NCBI RefSeq assembly: GCF_026262505.1
Contig: NW_026529174.1
Span: forward strand, 62,001-126,000
Direction: 5' to 3'
Source: Trichomonas vaginalis G3
Lineage: Eukaryota; Parabasalia; Trichomonadida; Trichomonadidae
Length of the DNA stretch: 64,000 nt
Below, one piece after another: positions 9,100-17,590 of the stretch (the stretch's first letter is position 1; each line of letters starts with the position of its first letter). The notes beneath the pieces are model-generated. The model saw only the letters and a program-made list of their open reading frames with translations. It was not told the DNA's origin and searched no databases. A program made the position numbers and the translations under genes.

Positions 9100-9554
9100 A
9101 TCCGTACCTTAAATCTCCAACCGACATTCTCAATTTTAATCTGATTTTTAATAAAAATGATAAATATGTCAGACATATACTTCTAAGCATTATCTTCATG
9201 TTTTATTCAACGGTTTTGCCAAATTTGACGGAGTTAGGTTAATTATCAATTTTTTTAATGTTAGCATTACTATCTCATACCGAAATGGCTCACCAAAAAG
9301 GTGACATTTTTGGCGCCAATAATTTGATTTTTCTAATTCTTTCTATTTAGATATATTTATTTAATATTCATATTCCTTTATATTGCCTCATATTATTTCC
9401 CATTTTTAATCATATTATACAAATCTTTAATAATTTTTAATGTTTTGAGCTTCAAAATCTTGTTCTAACTATTTTCATTCATATATCCTAGAAAAAATTA
9501 AAAAGTTTTTTAGAAATAAAAATGTTTGTATGTAAAGTATTGAAAATATTCTAG
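9069..9554. other. T tract and AT-rich intergenic sequence
   Basis: Starts with 27 consecutive T at 9069-9095 at the junction with element C. The rest is AT-rich host sequence without a convincing gene, except the minus-strand promoter-like segment at 9256-9305 described separately. Confidence 0.6.
9256..9305 (-). promoter_or_regulatory. Inverted copy of the promoter of the 10328 gene
   Basis: On the minus strand this reads GTCACCTTTTTGGTGAGCC then ATTTCGGTATGA and TAATGCTAACATTA. The plus strand at 10292-10341 reads GTCACTTTTTTGTTAGCC then ATTTCGGTACGA and TAATGTTAGCATTA, the same order with few differences. The copy has an initiator-like TCACCTT and an ATG, but the minus-strand frame after it (MLTLKKLIINLT...) closes after about two dozen codons. 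It is probably a relic of a paralogous gene start. Confidence 0.6.
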
Positions 9555-9713
9555 ATGAGAAGACATTCTCCAGAAGAGATTGATATTGATTGGCTTTGTG
9601 AAGCCATCACAAAATCAAATAATGGAGTTAAGTTAACTGATATTTGCGCGAAAGCTAAAATAAATCATGAAGGCAGAGTTATATATAATCATACTATCTT
9701 AAAGTATTCCTAG
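9555..9713 (+). CDS. Short frame, possible DNA-binding N-terminal relic
   Basis: 52 residues: MRRHSPEEIDIDWLCEAI followed by TKSNNGVKLTDICAKAKIN and a stop. The spacing of hydrophobic residues (LCEAI, KLTDICAKA) would suit a small helix-turn-helix like those opening transposases, but the frame ends before any catalytic domain. It could be a host-gene or transposon fragment, or a chance frame. No family assigned. Confidence 0.25.
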   Translation: MRRHSPEEIDIDWLCEAITKSNNGVKLTDICAKAKINHEGRVIYNHTILKYS

Positions 9714-9906
9714 AAATTTCCAAAATTAACCGAAATATAACTGTACAGAATTACTATTTTCGAGATAAAATTCATATGGAAATACTAATTCATAACGCTT
9801 TATGTTATATAAAATTTAATTTATAAAAATTTCAAAATAAATCAAATTTAACACAATGAATATAACTGCAATCGAGGTTTTTGACGATTGATTCTTACGA
9901 GCAGTT

Positions 9907-10162
9907 TTCCAAACTTTGAGTTAATGTCTTGACATTAACTCAAAGTTTGGAAGTCTAATAAGGGGAATTGTAGGCTATGAGGTACTGATTATATATCAGT
10001 GCCTCATAGCCTGCAATTCCCATTAGAAATCGGAGAAACTTTGTCCGCATAACTTATGATGCGGACAAAGTTTCTCCCATTTCTACTTAGAATGAAAGGG
10101 CAAGAGGTATATAGGTACACTATATATCTCTTGCCCTTTCCTTCTTACCTAAAGACTTCCAA
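9907..10162. repeat. Cluster of four long adjacent hairpins with an outer closing stem
   Basis: Hairpin 1: 9907-9928 with 9931-9952, 22 bp perfect, two bases between. Hairpin 2: 9963-9989 with 9995-10021, extended by CTAAT/ATTAG (9955-9959 and 10022-10026). Hairpin 3: 10032-10050 with 10059-10077, 19 bp perfect. Hairpin 4: 10094-10114 with 10120-10140. An outer stem TTGGAAGTCT (9947-9956) pairs with AGACTTCCAA (10153-10162) and competes with hairpin 1. The stems are unrelated in sequence to each other. The few unpaired steps in hairpins 2 and 4 are mostly G-T, which would pair in RNA. Lies 166 bases before the next gene's start. Confidence 0.92.
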
Positions 10163-10292
10163 TCTTATTTTTTTTTCCAATTTTTCCCCTAAATTTAAAT
10201 CTTATATAATATAAATAAAATGCATAATATCAATCACAAAAATTAATGTTTATTTTTTTAATTAAAATTGCTGCGCAATTTAAGGTTTTCTG

Positions 10293-10299
10293 TCACTTT
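10293..10299 (+). promoter_or_regulatory. Trichomonad initiator (Inr) TCACTTT
   Basis: Matches the known trichomonad initiator TCAYTWY; transcription would begin at the A at 10295, 33 bases before the ATG at 10328. This rules out the in-frame upstream extension (which lacks an ATG) as the protein start. The segment is duplicated inverted at 9256-9305. Confidence 0.6.
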
Positions 10300-10327
10300 T
10301 TTGTTAGCCATTTCGGTACGAAACATA

Positions 10328-11053
10328 ATGTTAGCATTACTTTTCGTTATTTCAGTCTCAGTTCGCGTCATAAGCCGACCTGAGTACTACGAAGAGAATG
10401 GTTGGCTCAAGAAGATTGGCAGAGGCATTTCCAGAGGCGTTAGAGGCATTGGACGTGGAATTAAAAGAGGTGTAAGAGCTGTCACAAAACCAATTGAAAA
10501 AGGAGTTAAATCAGTCGTAAGAACAGTTGATCGTTTCATTTATCATGCTTCTGAATCAATGTATGCTGATCCAATCAGAATCACAAAGATCACAAAGAAC
10601 TTAAACCAAAAGAGATACACAACAACAAATCTTGAATCCCTCACTCAACAGGTTGCAAGAGATTTCAACCTCGACCCTAACAATGTTGCTCAATTCTTCA
10701 AGCGCTCCAAGTTCTCAAGGACCGCAAAGACACTCTTAAACAAGCTTCGCTTTGACAAGCTTGCTTCCATTGTTGACCGCACAGCACAACTCAACACAGC
10801 TGTCATTAAAACTACAAAGAACGGAAATACCTTCACAGTTAATGTTGCTGGTGGCGTTTCAGCTGCTTCCATCGTCGCAAACAACGTCTTTAAGAAGACA
10901 ACAACACACTGGGGCCGCTCCCGCACTTCGACATCCAGAAATTGGCGCGCACTCACAGCCAGTGAAATCCAGTTCATCTTCTCAAAGGTTCAGGCTGAGA
11001 TCCAAAACGACATGAACAGATTCAAGAATATTGAAATTTCATTTAAACAATAA
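10328..11053 (+). CDS. Secreted cationic protein, unknown family
   Basis: 241 residues from the ATG at 10328. The start is chosen because the initiator lies just before it and because it yields a clean signal peptide, MLALLFVISVSVRV, followed by RPEYYEENGW. The next about 45 residues alternate Gly, Arg/Lys and hydrophobics (GRGISRGVRGIGRGIKRGV), giving a strongly basic amphipathic stretch like that of cationic antimicrobial or membrane-active peptides. The rest (about residues 90-241) is Lys/Thr/Asn-rich with a Gly/Ala-rich patch (VNVAGGVSAASIVANN). Base composition is richer in G+C than the flanks, as in expressed trichomonad genes. It probably enters the secretory pathway, with the basic segment possibly released or membrane-bound. 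No family recognised; toxin or lysosomal roles are guesses. Confidence 0.7.
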   Translation: MLALLFVISVSVRVISRPEYYEENGWLKKIGRGISRGVRGIGRGIKRGVRAVTKPIEKGVKSVVRTVDRFIYHASESMYADPIRITKITKNLNQKRYTTTNLESLTQQVARDFNLDPNNVAQFFKRSKFSRTAKTLLNKLRFDKLASIVDRTAQLNTAVIKTTKNGNTFTVNVAGGVSAASIVANNVFKKTTTHWGRSRTSTSRNWRALTASEIQFIFSKVQAEIQNDMNRFKNIEISFKQ

Positions 11054-11434
11054 AATATCACTTATTTTTTTATTAATAAAATAGTGATTTTACTAATATC
11101 TATAACTCCTTTAGTATATAAATCTTCAAAGAGAAATTGAAAATTATTAATTTTTATCAGTTTCATTGTAATTTTCCTACTATAAAACAGGGAGATAACA
11201 TAATTAACATCAGATTCAACTTTGTATACTAATTATTAGTACAATTAGCCGAATTATCCATACAGAATGATCAGAACCCGGCAGATTTTGATCAAACTTT
11301 TCAATGATTGTAAAAATTAAATTAAATATTCTTGCATACGATACTTACAATAATTCCCACCTGACAACGAAGCTTTCAAAATTTATTTTGATTGAATTTC
11401 TTTTCAAAAATTTCAGAGGATACATCTGCCCAAA
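11054..11434. other. Intergenic sequence
   Basis: AT-rich sequence between two plus-strand genes. A possible polyadenylation signal lies at the stop of the upstream gene (CAATAAAATATC). I see no initiator that clearly matches consensus before the 11435 gene. Confidence 0.5.
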
Positions 11435-14305
11435 ATGAATTTTACACCTTTAAATCAGACGCAGGAAACAATACAAGAGAGTCCTCCACACAAGTTAAGG
11501 AGGTACATCATCAGAGGGACACATGGAAACTATTTTATAGCCAAAGATTATGAAATTAAAACAGATGTTTCGAAAGAAGTGAAGAAATTCCTAAATGTTT
11601 TCTTCGGAGGCAAGACAATAGATAAGGACTGGACAAGAAAATATCCTGTGACGAGAATAAATAGAGTGAACATTGCCGAAGAATTAAAGGAATCTTTCAT
11701 CATAGAGTTTAATGTTTGCGCAGCATTAAAACATACAGCACTTAACCCCGTATTAGATTATGTTATTGATACTAGAGATAATGAGAAAGCTGGCCTTTTC
11801 ATCGTTTACAAGAATTCAGTGAGAGACTACTTTGATAATTACATTTCAAACTCTGTCGAATCTGCTGTTAACGATATAATAATGATTAAAATCCTTCTAG
11901 GAGTGATTTCTGCGCTAAGTTATCTTCATTCAAATGGAATCGTGGCAGGAGACCTCCGTCCAGGCACAATCTTCCTTAATTCTAGAATGGAACCATTACT
12001 CATCAATTACAACTTGCCACAACTCTACCCTTGCCCTCTCATTCCGTATGAAGTTAAAAAATCGGAATATTCAGCGCCAGAACTCGCTGATGAATACAAA
12101 ATCACTGAGAAATCAGATGTGTTTTCGTTCGGTGTACTACTATCAAAGGTCTATTCGCGTTTAATGTATAATGAAAAGAACTTTTTGAAGAGATTGAAGA
12201 ATCTTTACAAAGAATGCACTTCATTAGATCCATCTCAGCGGCCAAAATCACCACAAGTCGAAAAGATGCTCTTCGAAATTAACCAGCAGCTTCCTTATAC
12301 ATCACAACCTTTAACTGACTATTATTACAATATTATCAAGAGTTGCCCTGAATCAAAAACAAATCCAAGGCAGACTTTCCAATACAACGAGTATGCAGAT
12401 AATATCATGGAATCTGTTGAGAAAAAGATAGATTCTTTGAAAAATATCGTTCCAAACAAAATTCTTGTGAAATGCAAGCAAAATATATACATGAGAGCAT
12501 TACTTATAAGCTTAATTGAACGAAATACCGAAGCTGTTTGCATTTGGATCTTATCAAATTATAAAAATTTTAAAATGCAAGATATATACGAGATAATTGA
12601 TGCAATCATCCAAACAACAGTTATATGTTACCAGAAAGTCGATATTTACGCTAAACTCGCAAAGAATTTGTACAAAACAAGTTTGCCGTCGAATAAACTT
12701 GGTTTTATACCAACAATCATTCTCCACAAACTCTTTACAATCTTTATGAAACATGATCCATATCCAAACTACATGCCTTACGTTTCTTTTCTTCATTCGA
12801 TTTATCGGAGAAAAATTATCAATATCCATGAAGTTTTGCAGATGGTTAAAGACATTTATGAACAAGCACCATCTCCAACATTCGCTATTCCTCTTTATAT
12901 CTGGTTCAACAAAGAAATTAAAGAAATTGATCCTGATTTTTCTCAGAAAATGATTGATTTGATTGAAAAAACTGATGTCAGACCAGTATTTAAATCGTTT
13001 ATTTCAGGAGAAGGCGAAATCAGCCAACTTTCATCGATAATTATGGCTGATAACCACATTGCGTTCAAAAACTACATGACTGAGCATCCAGAAGCGATGC
13101 AACAAGTCATTAACCCAACAGTATTTGAAGTTTGTCCTTATGCTCAAGATAACATCTCTGTTCCAATGTATGTTTTGTTGTACAATGCAAATAAGATTTA
13201 CACATACATTTCTTCAGCATCAAGGATCTACGAATGTGATAATGATACTATGATGCAGATGGCATTGATCGGAAATCATACTTCTTACCTTGAAAATCAC
13301 AAATTAAATTTGAATTCTCAGAAAATTATGGAATATTCTGTAAAATTCCATAATTATACAGCTTTATTGCAAGAATATGAGAAAGGAATGAAGCCAGAAA
13401 CTACTGAATGCGTTTTTTCTTCAATCAAATTTAATAATTTGATTTCTTTACTTCTTATTTTATCAATTTCGTCCAAAAATGGTGTAAATAAAGTTGTTAA
13501 TGCAAAAGAGCATTTCGGAAAGACTTTGTTCCATGCTGCAGTTGAAAATGGAGATTATTTATTTTTGAGATTACTTTTATCAATTTCAAACATCAAACCA
13601 TTTAAAAGAGATTCATGGGGAAGGAATTCTCTGCATTGGGCAGCAATATACGGATGTGATTCACCAGATAAATGGTCAACAAAGAACACAGTTAGATATC
13701 CATGGTGGTTTGGAGCTGATTCTGAAAAAATTACTGGTGAAAACATCAAAAATTTGAGTGACATGTTTCGGAGATACCAATTTCCAGGATCATTCGCAAC
13801 GAAATTGCTGAGTACGCAGCAGGAAATTGATCCTTATTCTTCTTTCAAAGAAAATAAAGAAATACAAGAAAAGTTGTCAACAACTACTTCTAATTCTGAA
13901 ATTTGGTCACCAAGTAATTTAACATTTAACAAGAGATTTGGATCACCACATCTAATGAAACTTTTGTTGAATTATAATTCGAAAAACATCAATGACAAAG
14001 ATGAATACGGAATGACTCCATTGCATTATGCTGCTGAAAATGGAGGACTCAATGTTATGAAGGTTTTGTTCTCAAAAATTGGATTGGATCCAAATTTGAA
14101 GGACGAAAAAGGAAGAACTCCTCTTCATATCTGCGCAAAGAACGATGATGCTGATTGCTTTACATTTCTTCTGAAGTCGGGAAAAGTTAAACCTGAAATT
14201 GAGGACAATAAAAAGAGAACTGCTTATGAAGTTGCTGTTGCCAATAATTCTTTCAAAGTTCTCAATGCTGCAGAAGATCTAGCAACCAACGGTTGTCGCA
14301 TCTAA
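11435..14305 (+). CDS. Pseudokinase-like protein with C-terminal ankyrin repeats
   Basis: 956 residues. Residues about 25-290 follow a TKL-type protein kinase: IKILLGVISALSYLHSNGIV, then AGDLRPGTIFLN at the catalytic loop, YSAPELADEYKITEKSDVFSFGVLL for the APE and following helix, and a final SLDPSQRP. The HRD motif is replaced by AGD and no DFG is found (LLINYNLP in its place), so catalysis is doubtful and a scaffold role more likely. Residues about 330-680 are helical, without a named domain. Ankyrin repeats follow (GKTLFHAAVENG, GRNSLHWAAIYG, GMTPLHYAAENG, GRTPLHICAKND) to about residue 940. Kinase-ankyrin fusions are common in trichomonads. Likely cytosolic. Start and stop look normal. 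Confidence 0.85.
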   Translation: MNFTPLNQTQETIQESPPHKLRRYIIRGTHGNYFIAKDYEIKTDVSKEVKKFLNVFFGGKTIDKDWTRKYPVTRINRVNIAEELKESFIIEFNVCAALKHTALNPVLDYVIDTRDNEKAGLFIVYKNSVRDYFDNYISNSVESAVNDIIMIKILLGVISALSYLHSNGIVAGDLRPGTIFLNSRMEPLLINYNLPQLYPCPLIPYEVKKSEYSAPELADEYKITEKSDVFSFGVLLSKVYSRLMYNEKNFLKRLKNLYKECTSLDPSQRPKSPQVEKMLFEINQQLPYTSQPLTDYYYNIIKSCPESKTNPRQTFQYNEYADNIMESVEKKIDSLKNIVPNKILVKCKQNIYMRALLISLIERNTEAVCIWILSNYKNFKMQDIYEIIDAIIQTTVICYQKVDIYAKLAKNLYKTSLPSNKLGFIPTIILHKLFTIFMKHDPYPNYMPYVSFLHSIYRRKIINIHEVLQMVKDIYEQAPSPTFAIPLYIWFNKEIKEIDPDFSQKMIDLIEKTDVRPVFKSFISGEGEISQLSSIIMADNHIAFKNYMTEHPEAMQQVINPTVFEVCPYAQDNISVPMYVLLYNANKIYTYISSASRIYECDNDTMMQMALIGNHTSYLENHKLNLNSQKIMEYSVKFHNYTALLQEYEKGMKPETTECVFSSIKFNNLISLLLILSISSKNGVNKVVNAKEHFGKTLFHAAVENGDYLFLRLLLSISNIKPFKRDSWGRNSLHWAAIYGCDSPDKWSTKNTVRYPWWFGADSEKITGENIKNLSDMFRRYQFPGSFATKLLSTQQEIDPYSSFKENKEIQEKLSTTTSNSEIWSPSNLTFNKRFGSPHLMKLLLNYNSKNINDKDEYGMTPLHYAAENGGLNVMKVLFSKIGLDPNLKDEKGRTPLHICAKNDDADCFTFLLKSGKVKPEIEDNKKRTAYEVAVANNSFKVLNAAEDLATNGCRI

Positions 14306-15138
14306 TTTATTTGTTTGTTAGTAAATATATTATTGTTTATATAATCTCCTTCTTAATGGACAATACATAAGATAAGGATTGAAAGACTGCTCTTCACATT
14401 GAAGCATATTAAAACTGTGCAGATAAATCATTCATGAACAACAGTGAGAGAGGGTCAAAGTTGCTATTTGTCACTTTTCCACAAGAATATAATGGGGAAA
14501 AAGTTATCATATAGTTGATCTCATTCACTGAGGTGAGAGATGCATGTAGTGTAATGTGATAAACAGTGGGATTGCTGCTCTAAGTCCTAGATTCGAGACA
14601 CATTGGCTTCATTTTTCTCTTTTTTATTGACGTAAACTATTCAATTTTTGTGTTCTCCATTCAAATTTCAGAATTTTTTTTTGCAGATTTCACGCTACAT
14701 TCGAAGTTACCTTTTGTAACAACCACCACTGCCTACGAAAGACGAAAGTGTGTCACGATTTCACCCGGAAATCCTACTCGAACAACAGTTTTTATAGAGG
14801 TTAAAAAACTTAATTATTTGAGAGGTGGGAGCATTATCAATGATTAAGCTGTAGATTGCTGAATCGTACTATCAAAAGTTAAGAATAAGTTGCTTTTGTA
14901 AGCTAATGAGAGATATTTTCAAATTATTTCGACAACTGAGTATTTATGAGGAATTGCTTCAATAATAGTATCTCTAAAGATCAGGTTACTATATGTTGCA
15001 TGTGATGCCACATGTAACTAACTGAATGAATAGCCTGTTGTAATCAAACACTAAAAAATGGGTGTTATTTAACTAAAAATCCGCATTTATTTTCCATAGA
15101 TATAAAATAAAATAAAACAAAAAAATTTCTAAAAAAAG
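14306..15138. other. Intergenic sequence between convergent genes
   Basis: 833 bases between the stops of a plus-strand and a minus-strand gene. A 66-codon plus-strand frame at 14650-14847 has slightly higher GC but matches nothing I know. A segment near 14520-14610 has a GATTCGAGAC box recalling a tRNA B box but does not fold as a tRNA. Nothing else seen. Confidence 0.5.
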
Positions 15139-17232
15139 TTAATCTTTCTGTACAGGAGTGAATTGCATCATTTCTATTGGTTGTAGTGAAGAGTTTCCAT
15201 CGAAATCATCTATTTTAATAGGTTTTATCTTCTGAGCAATCATGAACTGGTTGTTTATGCTTTTAGACATCAAAGATTTGTTTTTCCCTTTTCTCGGAGA
15301 TTTCGGTCTTCTTGGCTTTCCTTCGTTTGGCTCATCAGGAGGTTTGACTGGAGATTTAGGTTTTCCAGACTCATTTACTTCTTCTTCTTCCTCTTCAACC
15401 ATTTCTTCCTCTTCAGGAGATTCGAGATTGTCGTAATTTAATTCGAATGGAGGTTCGTTGTCATTTTCTTCGTAGATTGGCTTGGCATAATAATTTGCAT
15501 CACGTGGTTTCGGTGGAGTGAACCAATTTGGAAGAATAAATGATACTTTTGGTCGATTCGGGTTCTTTTGGTTTTCTTCTTTAAGTTTAGCTTCTTTCTT
15601 TGGTGAAATAGGTAATGGAGAGTCAGGTCTGTCGTTATTTTCTTTTGGAGACAGATTTGATTTCGGAACTATGTTTTTAAGGTCTTGGAGACTATCTCTA
15701 ACACTTATTCCTTCCATATCTACCTCATACAGCTTATCTTCAACCTCTTTGTTCGATGTTTCAAAGATTTTTTCGTGATCATCTGATTTTGGCTTGATTC
15801 CCATTGGCAAAAGCTTAACAACAGGTTTAGCGAAGTTCTTTGAGTTAGACAGAGTATGCTTTGCTTGGTCTGATGTCTTTGGACGACCGTCAGATTGAGA
15901 TATTAATCTTTCTTCAAGAAATTCGATCCTTCCTCTCAGTTCTGAATCATCATAACTCATGTCAACAAGGTTGTTATTAATTTTAGCTACTTTTTGTTGC
16001 GTTTGTTTGTAATTTATCTCAACATTATTTTCATATTCATCAATTCTGTTCATAATTGTCTCGAAGTAGCCTTTAAACTCATTGTTAACGATCTCTTTGA
16101 CATTGGATAATTGTGAATCATTCGCTTTTTCGTTATTTGGAATTTCATTATTAGAAATTGCAGATTTTCTTGCATTTACCTCACCACATAAAGCTTCTTC
16201 CAATGATTTGAGCTGCTGACTGATAAAATCATGCATATTCGAAGAAGTTTGTATGAATTCGCTTTGAATTATATCCAAAGCTTGAGAATTATTAACAAAA
16301 TACGTTTGAACTCGGTTTTTCAGATCAGTTGATGACAGATTTACCGCGTTATTCAACTGATTTATGTCATTATTCATAGAAATAATCGAATCTTGTATGG
16401 AACTGATACATGTAGAGACTTTTCCGAATGTATACGCTGTCTGTTTGTTCATGTTTTCCATCTGCTGCATGATATGGAGGTCTGAATCATAAGATTTTTG
16501 TGAAACATCCAAAATCATTCGATTTATTTGCTCTATTGATGAATTAATCGATTGTTCGATATTTGTTTGCCATTTTGTAAGCGCTATTATATCTTCTTCC
16601 ATTGCTGATACGTTATTGTTATTTATTTGATTATTTTGACTGGAAGAAATTGCTTCTTGGTATTTATGATTTCGTTCTGACATTTCGCTACTCAAATATT
16701 TGATCTTAAGTGTATTTTCTTCTGTCTTTTGAGATAATTTTGTCATATTCATCTGTAATTCAGAGATTTTATCTCTAATTGTAGAAAATAAGTCATTAGA
16801 ATTAGCATTACTTCTATTTAGTTTGGTGTTTAAGTTAGTAATAGCATCTTCTAATGGTTTTAGTTTCATTGGTAATTCGTAGTTTAAAATTCTATCAATT
16901 GAAGCTTGATTATTTTGACTGTTACTTGATTGGTAAGAAGGTGGTTGCGAATAATATGAATTATCAGGTTCTTCTCGTTCGTTTACGTGACGTCTTGGAG
17001 ATTGAGCTCTTGGATCATCATCCATAAACGTTTTTGTAGCAAATGATTGATAATTCTTTGGTGGTGAATCATCAATAACACGATATGGAGAAGATACAGA
17101 ATTCTGTCCATTTTGTCTTAAAACAGAAGGCTTTCCTTGTTCTTCAATTTGACGTTTAAGATCAGCTGCATATTGTGAACGTTGTTCTGCTCTTTTTTGC
17201 TCTAATCTTTCACCTTCTTGTCCAAAAAACAT
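15139..17232 (-). CDS. Coiled-coil, probable cytoskeletal protein
   Basis: 697 residues. The N-terminus reads RAEQRSQYAADLKRQIEEQ, a short helix with the K/R-Y-x-x-x-L-x-x-Q-I pattern seen at the start of several centrosomal and ciliary coiled-coil proteins (for example CSPP1-like). A Ser/Asn/Gln-rich linker follows, then a long coiled coil (about residues 120-440), then a Pro/Lys/Glu-rich disordered tail with an acidic run and the phrases KSPRKGKNKS and MEEDIIALTKWQ within the coil. No catalytic motif. Role in the flagellar or pelta-axostyle cytoskeleton is inference. An initiator TCACAAA lies 11 bases upstream of the ATG, supporting the start. Confidence 0.65.
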   Translation of the reverse strand: MFFGQEGERLEQKRAEQRSQYAADLKRQIEEQGKPSVLRQNGQNSVSSPYRVIDDSPPKNYQSFATKTFMDDDPRAQSPRRHVNEREEPDNSYYSQPPSYQSSNSQNNQASIDRILNYELPMKLKPLEDAITNLNTKLNRSNANSNDLFSTIRDKISELQMNMTKLSQKTEENTLKIKYLSSEMSERNHKYQEAISSSQNNQINNNNVSAMEEDIIALTKWQTNIEQSINSSIEQINRMILDVSQKSYDSDLHIMQQMENMNKQTAYTFGKVSTCISSIQDSIISMNNDINQLNNAVNLSSTDLKNRVQTYFVNNSQALDIIQSEFIQTSSNMHDFISQQLKSLEEALCGEVNARKSAISNNEIPNNEKANDSQLSNVKEIVNNEFKGYFETIMNRIDEYENNVEINYKQTQQKVAKINNNLVDMSYDDSELRGRIEFLEERLISQSDGRPKTSDQAKHTLSNSKNFAKPVVKLLPMGIKPKSDDHEKIFETSNKEVEDKLYEVDMEGISVRDSLQDLKNIVPKSNLSPKENNDRPDSPLPISPKKEAKLKEENQKNPNRPKVSFILPNWFTPPKPRDANYYAKPIYEENDNEPPFELNYDNLESPEEEEMVEEEEEEVNESGKPKSPVKPPDEPNEGKPRRPKSPRKGKNKSLMSKSINNQFMIAQKIKPIKIDDFDGNSSLQPIEMMQFTPVQKD

Positions 17233-17242
17233 GATTATAATA

Positions 17243-17249
17243 TTTGTGA
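17243..17249 (-). promoter_or_regulatory. Trichomonad initiator (Inr) TCACAAA
   Basis: On the minus strand, TTTCACAAATATTATAATC precedes the ATG at 17232. TCACAAA fits the TCAYTWY family loosely (last base A), with the start A about 15 bases from the ATG, a normal trichomonad leader length. Confidence 0.5.
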
Positions 17250-17590
17250 AATCAAAAATTTTATGCCAATATCAATATATTAACATTCTGCTCTTAATAA
17301 TCATTTTTATATTCTTGTTTATTTTCTATAAAATTTTTATGATCCCCCGTCAAATTTTGGATCACCCCCAAATACTGTGAGGATTTTTTTTGGGTCTCGG
17401 CAATAAAACAGACATCTATCATTGAAAGTATTTTCGCAAGCAAATTGATCCAATTCCTAAGCATACTCAGAATTTATTGGATTTATGATTGGAACAGACG
17501 ATACCTGACCAAAAACAAATCATTACACTAATCATACTAAACTGAACAGAAAAGATCAGATGAAACTCCGAATTTATTTTTGTCAAAAAA

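Noticed and set aside
9048-9242. Plus-strand frame through the T run at the end of element C
   Set aside because: Poly-Phe from the T tract; spans an element/host junction.
14520-14620. tRNA-like segment with a GATTCGAGAC box
   Set aside because: No acceptor stem or anticodon arm could be formed around it.
14650-14847. 66-codon frame between convergent genes
   Set aside because: No start context, no recognisable family and no neighbouring support; probably chance.
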